A stretch of 64,000 bases of DNA from the NCBI GenBank assembly GCA_032158265.1, contig JAVTIF010000010.1, positions 1,550,001 to 1,614,000 on the forward strand, in the 5' to 3' direction. The first letter of the stretch is position 1. Every line of letters begins with the position of its first letter. Both the position numbers and the translations under genes were made by a program. Below the pieces are notes generated by a model. The model ran no database searches and had not been told where the DNA came from. It saw only the letters and a list, made by a program, of their open reading frames with translations. This DNA comes from Bacidia rubella. Its lineage: Eukaryota; Ascomycota; Lecanoromycetes; Lecanorales; Ramalinaceae. Shown here piece by piece: positions 61,463 through 64,000 of the stretch.

Positions 61463-62534
61463 CGTGGTTGCTATTCAGAGGTTGAGGCGTAAGGTTGTCA
61501 TTCAAAAGGACTGAGATGGAGGGGTGATCGGCAGAGAAGTCGAGGGAGACGAATGTCGGATCCAGAGCTTGACAAGGTAAAGTCACGGCCCAACCTGGAT
61601 TGGGTCGTGTATGATGATCTTAGGAAGGTTGACCAGCTTGGTGTGAAAGGAGGCACAATGAAGATGGGAAATTAAAGGACTTGAAACTTGGCACTTCTTG
61701 TAAGATGAAGGATGCATTGAAAAAGAAAAAGTGAGATATGAGGTCAGTATGCCCCATGATGTCTGTGACGCAGATGCGACTGCCATGTGCGTTTCCTCCG
61801 ACGCATATCTCGATACGACGGCCTTACTGCCCAGGGATCGATGCAGGAGCCTTGGCTTCACGCAGCACTAATGCAAGACTAATGCAGGCTAAGGCAGGAC
61901 GAGAGAGACAAGGGCCTGTCAGGAGATAACGGGGCTTAAAGCTCGAATTGGTGAGGTGCAGCAATGCCTTGCCGAAGAGAGTTTCTCACCTCGTATCAGT
62001 ATCTGCTGAGGCTTTTACTGTCGATGTGACACTACCGCCGCAACAAGAAAGACCGATCCTCTGACCCATAAGGCTCAAGATGAACTTGCAAAAGCTTGGC
62101 TCTTTCGGCGTATTTCACAAGGGGGCGTATATTCGAAATTCGCCGCAACACATCGTCATGTTCTCACAAGTCACAGTTTGCTGTGGGGCGACGAGGAGTT
62201 ATCTCAGCTACTTGAACAGCCACAATTTGTCATGGAAACCATACTCTGGCCTCATTGTGGGCTCGGTGGCGATCTTGAAACATGCAACCTGGGCAGTCTA
62301 TGACCCTAGACCAGCGAGCCCAAGGTCACCGCTGATGGTCTAGTATACTTCGTCGTCGGGTCCGTAGCGAAAAATGATATCCTCGTCACAACGAGCACGA
62401 CGTCGCATGAAGGCCTGACAAAGCTACAAGATTGACATCATCCAGCGCAACTACTAGTTCACAAAAAAGGTTCCAAACACTGGAGTCGGTCATGGAATAG
62501 CTTGTGAGATTGATTCGCTATGCTCAAAACATAA
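61463..62534. other. intergenic, right border of polyketide cluster
   Basis: This region holds the promoter of the MFS gene and the 3-prime region of the esterase. No gene is supported. Confidence 0.5.
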
Positions 62535-64000
62535 TTACACAAATCTTCTAGCGCTCGCGCCAGGTGATGGAGGATTTGCAGGACAATCCTTATCCAACTC
62601 CGCAATGCTCTGCTGACTCACAACCATTCCATCTCTGCCAAACACAATCGCGTTTCCACCAGCCGAATACGGCGCCCACTCAGACCCATCAAGACCATTC
62701 TCTGGATCTTTTGCGAAAGCCAACCACAGATCTTGCATCTTTTGGCTCAAATCCGTCTCTACCTGCGGCCCTTCGCCGCGGTAGTCATTGTATGTCCCGG
62801 TGAGAAGCGGAATCTCAGCAAAATGGTACGCGCCAATCCACGGCACAGGCGAGATGTTCGTGAAATTGCCAGCATAGAGATAGCGGTAGCTCTTCCTGTT
62901 GCTGGCCTCACGATATCGCGAAGTGGTCGCCATAGTGCATTGAATGGTACTTAGAGTCTCCTCTTGAATCTGCTGCGGACTAGGTATCCTTTGTGTCGAA
63001 AATGGGACGAACGATGAGCCCTCTTCGGAGTTCGATCCAAGGAGCGCAGGCTTGTGAAGGCTGTCAGCCAAGAACACAGGTACAGTGGCATGAAAAAAGC
63101 AAATGGCCTACCAAGTCTGCATAATCCCCACTTCTCCCTTTCTGCAAATACTCCTCCGTCTTAAACGCAACCCTCCCATCCGCAGCTGGCGCAAAATACA
63201 ATGGCGGTGTAGAATTTCGATCCGTATACTCCTTGATCACATTCACAATCCTCATCGCGTCAACGCCGCGCATACATTCCACTTGGGCTGCGGTGTTGTT
63301 GCACCCCACATGTCCAGCAACATAGCTGAAAGAGCTCTTATTGGCATCCGAATCCGTGCGCGCAAACAACACGGCATTACTCTCCAGAATAGTCGCCCTG
63401 AAGATCGGATCTTCCGCAAAAGCAAATTGATGTGCATCAGCGGTCGCAGCTCCAGCAGATTGGCCCCACGCAGTGATCTGGGCGGGATCGCCACCGAAGC
63501 AGGCGATGTTGTCGCGCACCCATTCCAGAGCCAGTCTTTGATCCAGTATGCCGAGGTTGTTGTCATTAAGGCCTTTCGCATTCGGGAAGCCGAAGATGTT
63601 GAGGCGGTAGTTGATTTGCACGACGATATGCTCCTGTGTCCGCCGCACCCATTTCTGCGGCTGTTCGTAAGGCACGTTGATACCGCCTTCCGTGGTCATG
63701 CCGCCGTGAAACCATACCAGTACCGGCAAAGACTCGCCTTTAGGCTCATTTGGAGCGATGACATTGAGGTAGAGGCAGTCTTCGCTGTAGGGCCGTGGAG
63801 TAAGAAATTCTGGAGTCGCATTCCCGAAAATGCTGGGATGAGAAAGTTCGCTCTCGTATTGGATGCATGATGCAGGGAGTTCGTTCGCGGTTATGCGATC
63901 GCTTCGTGCTTTAGCGACAGGTGGAAGGAAACGCAGGGAGTTTGTTGGAGGTTCCGCGAAGGGGATTCCTAGAAACTGCTTTACATCTGGCAGTGCTGGA
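62535..64000 (-). CDS. type-B carboxylesterase, N-terminus beyond the window
   Basis: The gene enters from the right edge in frame, so the start codon is outside the window. Visible family marks are FLGIPFAEPP and LRFLPP, SEDCLYLNV, the oxyanion-hole FHGG, LGILDQRLALEWVRDNI, the nucleophile elbow GGDPAQITAWGQSAGA, and a late histidine in GAYHFAEIPLLTG. One intron (63051-63111) joins DYADL to PALLGSNSEEG in phase. It uses an AAG acceptor with a CTGAC branch site; the nearby CAG acceptor would be out of frame. These enzymes hydrolyse carboxylic esters and are often secreted, but the signal region is not visible. It could hydrolyse an ester or lactone of the cluster product, or be an unrelated neighbour. 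Confidence 0.85.

Noticed and set aside
1..64000. Search by eye for CRISPR arrays, rRNA, transposon terminal repeats and retroelement genes
   Set aside because: Nothing with regular repeats, reverse transcriptase, integrase or transposase motifs was seen. A proper repeat search was not possible here.

Overview
The window is nuclear DNA of a filamentous ascomycete (Pezizomycotina). The genes are split by short introns (mostly 41-114 nt, one of 153 nt) with GT..AG ends and CTRAC-like branch sites. Fungal-specific families are present: iterative type I polyketide synthases, HET-domain proteins, a Pth11-type membrane protein, a Zn2Cys6 regulator and a dynamin-like GTPase. A Dothideomycete or related class would fit the mix, but the sequence alone does not settle it. 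I saw no rRNA, tRNA, CRISPR array or intact transposon. I rebuilt exon structures by hand by matching reading phase across introns, so boundaries are predictions.

Left part (1-20 kb), scattered genes: a small secreted protein (991-1578); a dienelactone-hydrolase-like protein with a SnoaL-like tail (2787-4140, minus); a secreted double-psi beta-barrel protein broken by a frameshift in a C8 tract (5342-6652); a rare fusion of a FAD monooxygenase with an acetoacetate-decarboxylase-like domain (7188-9543, minus); a Pth11/rhodopsin-like membrane protein (10715-12023); a putative secreted protein (13102-13766, minus); a cytochrome P450 (14777-16609); and a conserved fungal protein of unknown function (17929-19416).

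Middle part (20-30 kb), a self/non-self type island: a HET-domain gene with a 1-nt frameshift (20253-22471), a dynamin-like GTPase whose tail is cut by an in-frame stop (23797-26123, minus), and a second HET-domain gene (27994-29746, minus).

Right part (30.7-61.5 kb), a polyketide gene cluster. In order: a free-standing ACP-thioesterase didomain whose ACP has lost its phosphopantetheine serine (minus); a highly reducing PKS of about 2580 aa (plus); a FAD monooxygenase (minus); an AflR-like Zn2Cys6 regulator (plus); an O-methyltransferase (minus); a non-reducing PKS of about 2257 aa, SAT-KS-MAT-PT-ACP-TE (minus); and an MFS transporter (minus). The likely logic is that the HR-PKS, which has no release domain, builds a reduced chain. 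The SAT domain of the NR-PKS takes that chain, the NR-PKS extends and cyclises it to an aromatic product, and its TE releases it. The monooxygenase and methyltransferase then tailor the product, the MFS pump exports it and the regulator controls the set. This is the architecture of resorcylate/benzenediol-lactone and related dual-PKS pathways; the actual product cannot be read from sequence. A type-B carboxylesterase (62535 to beyond 64000, minus) flanks the cluster and runs off the window.
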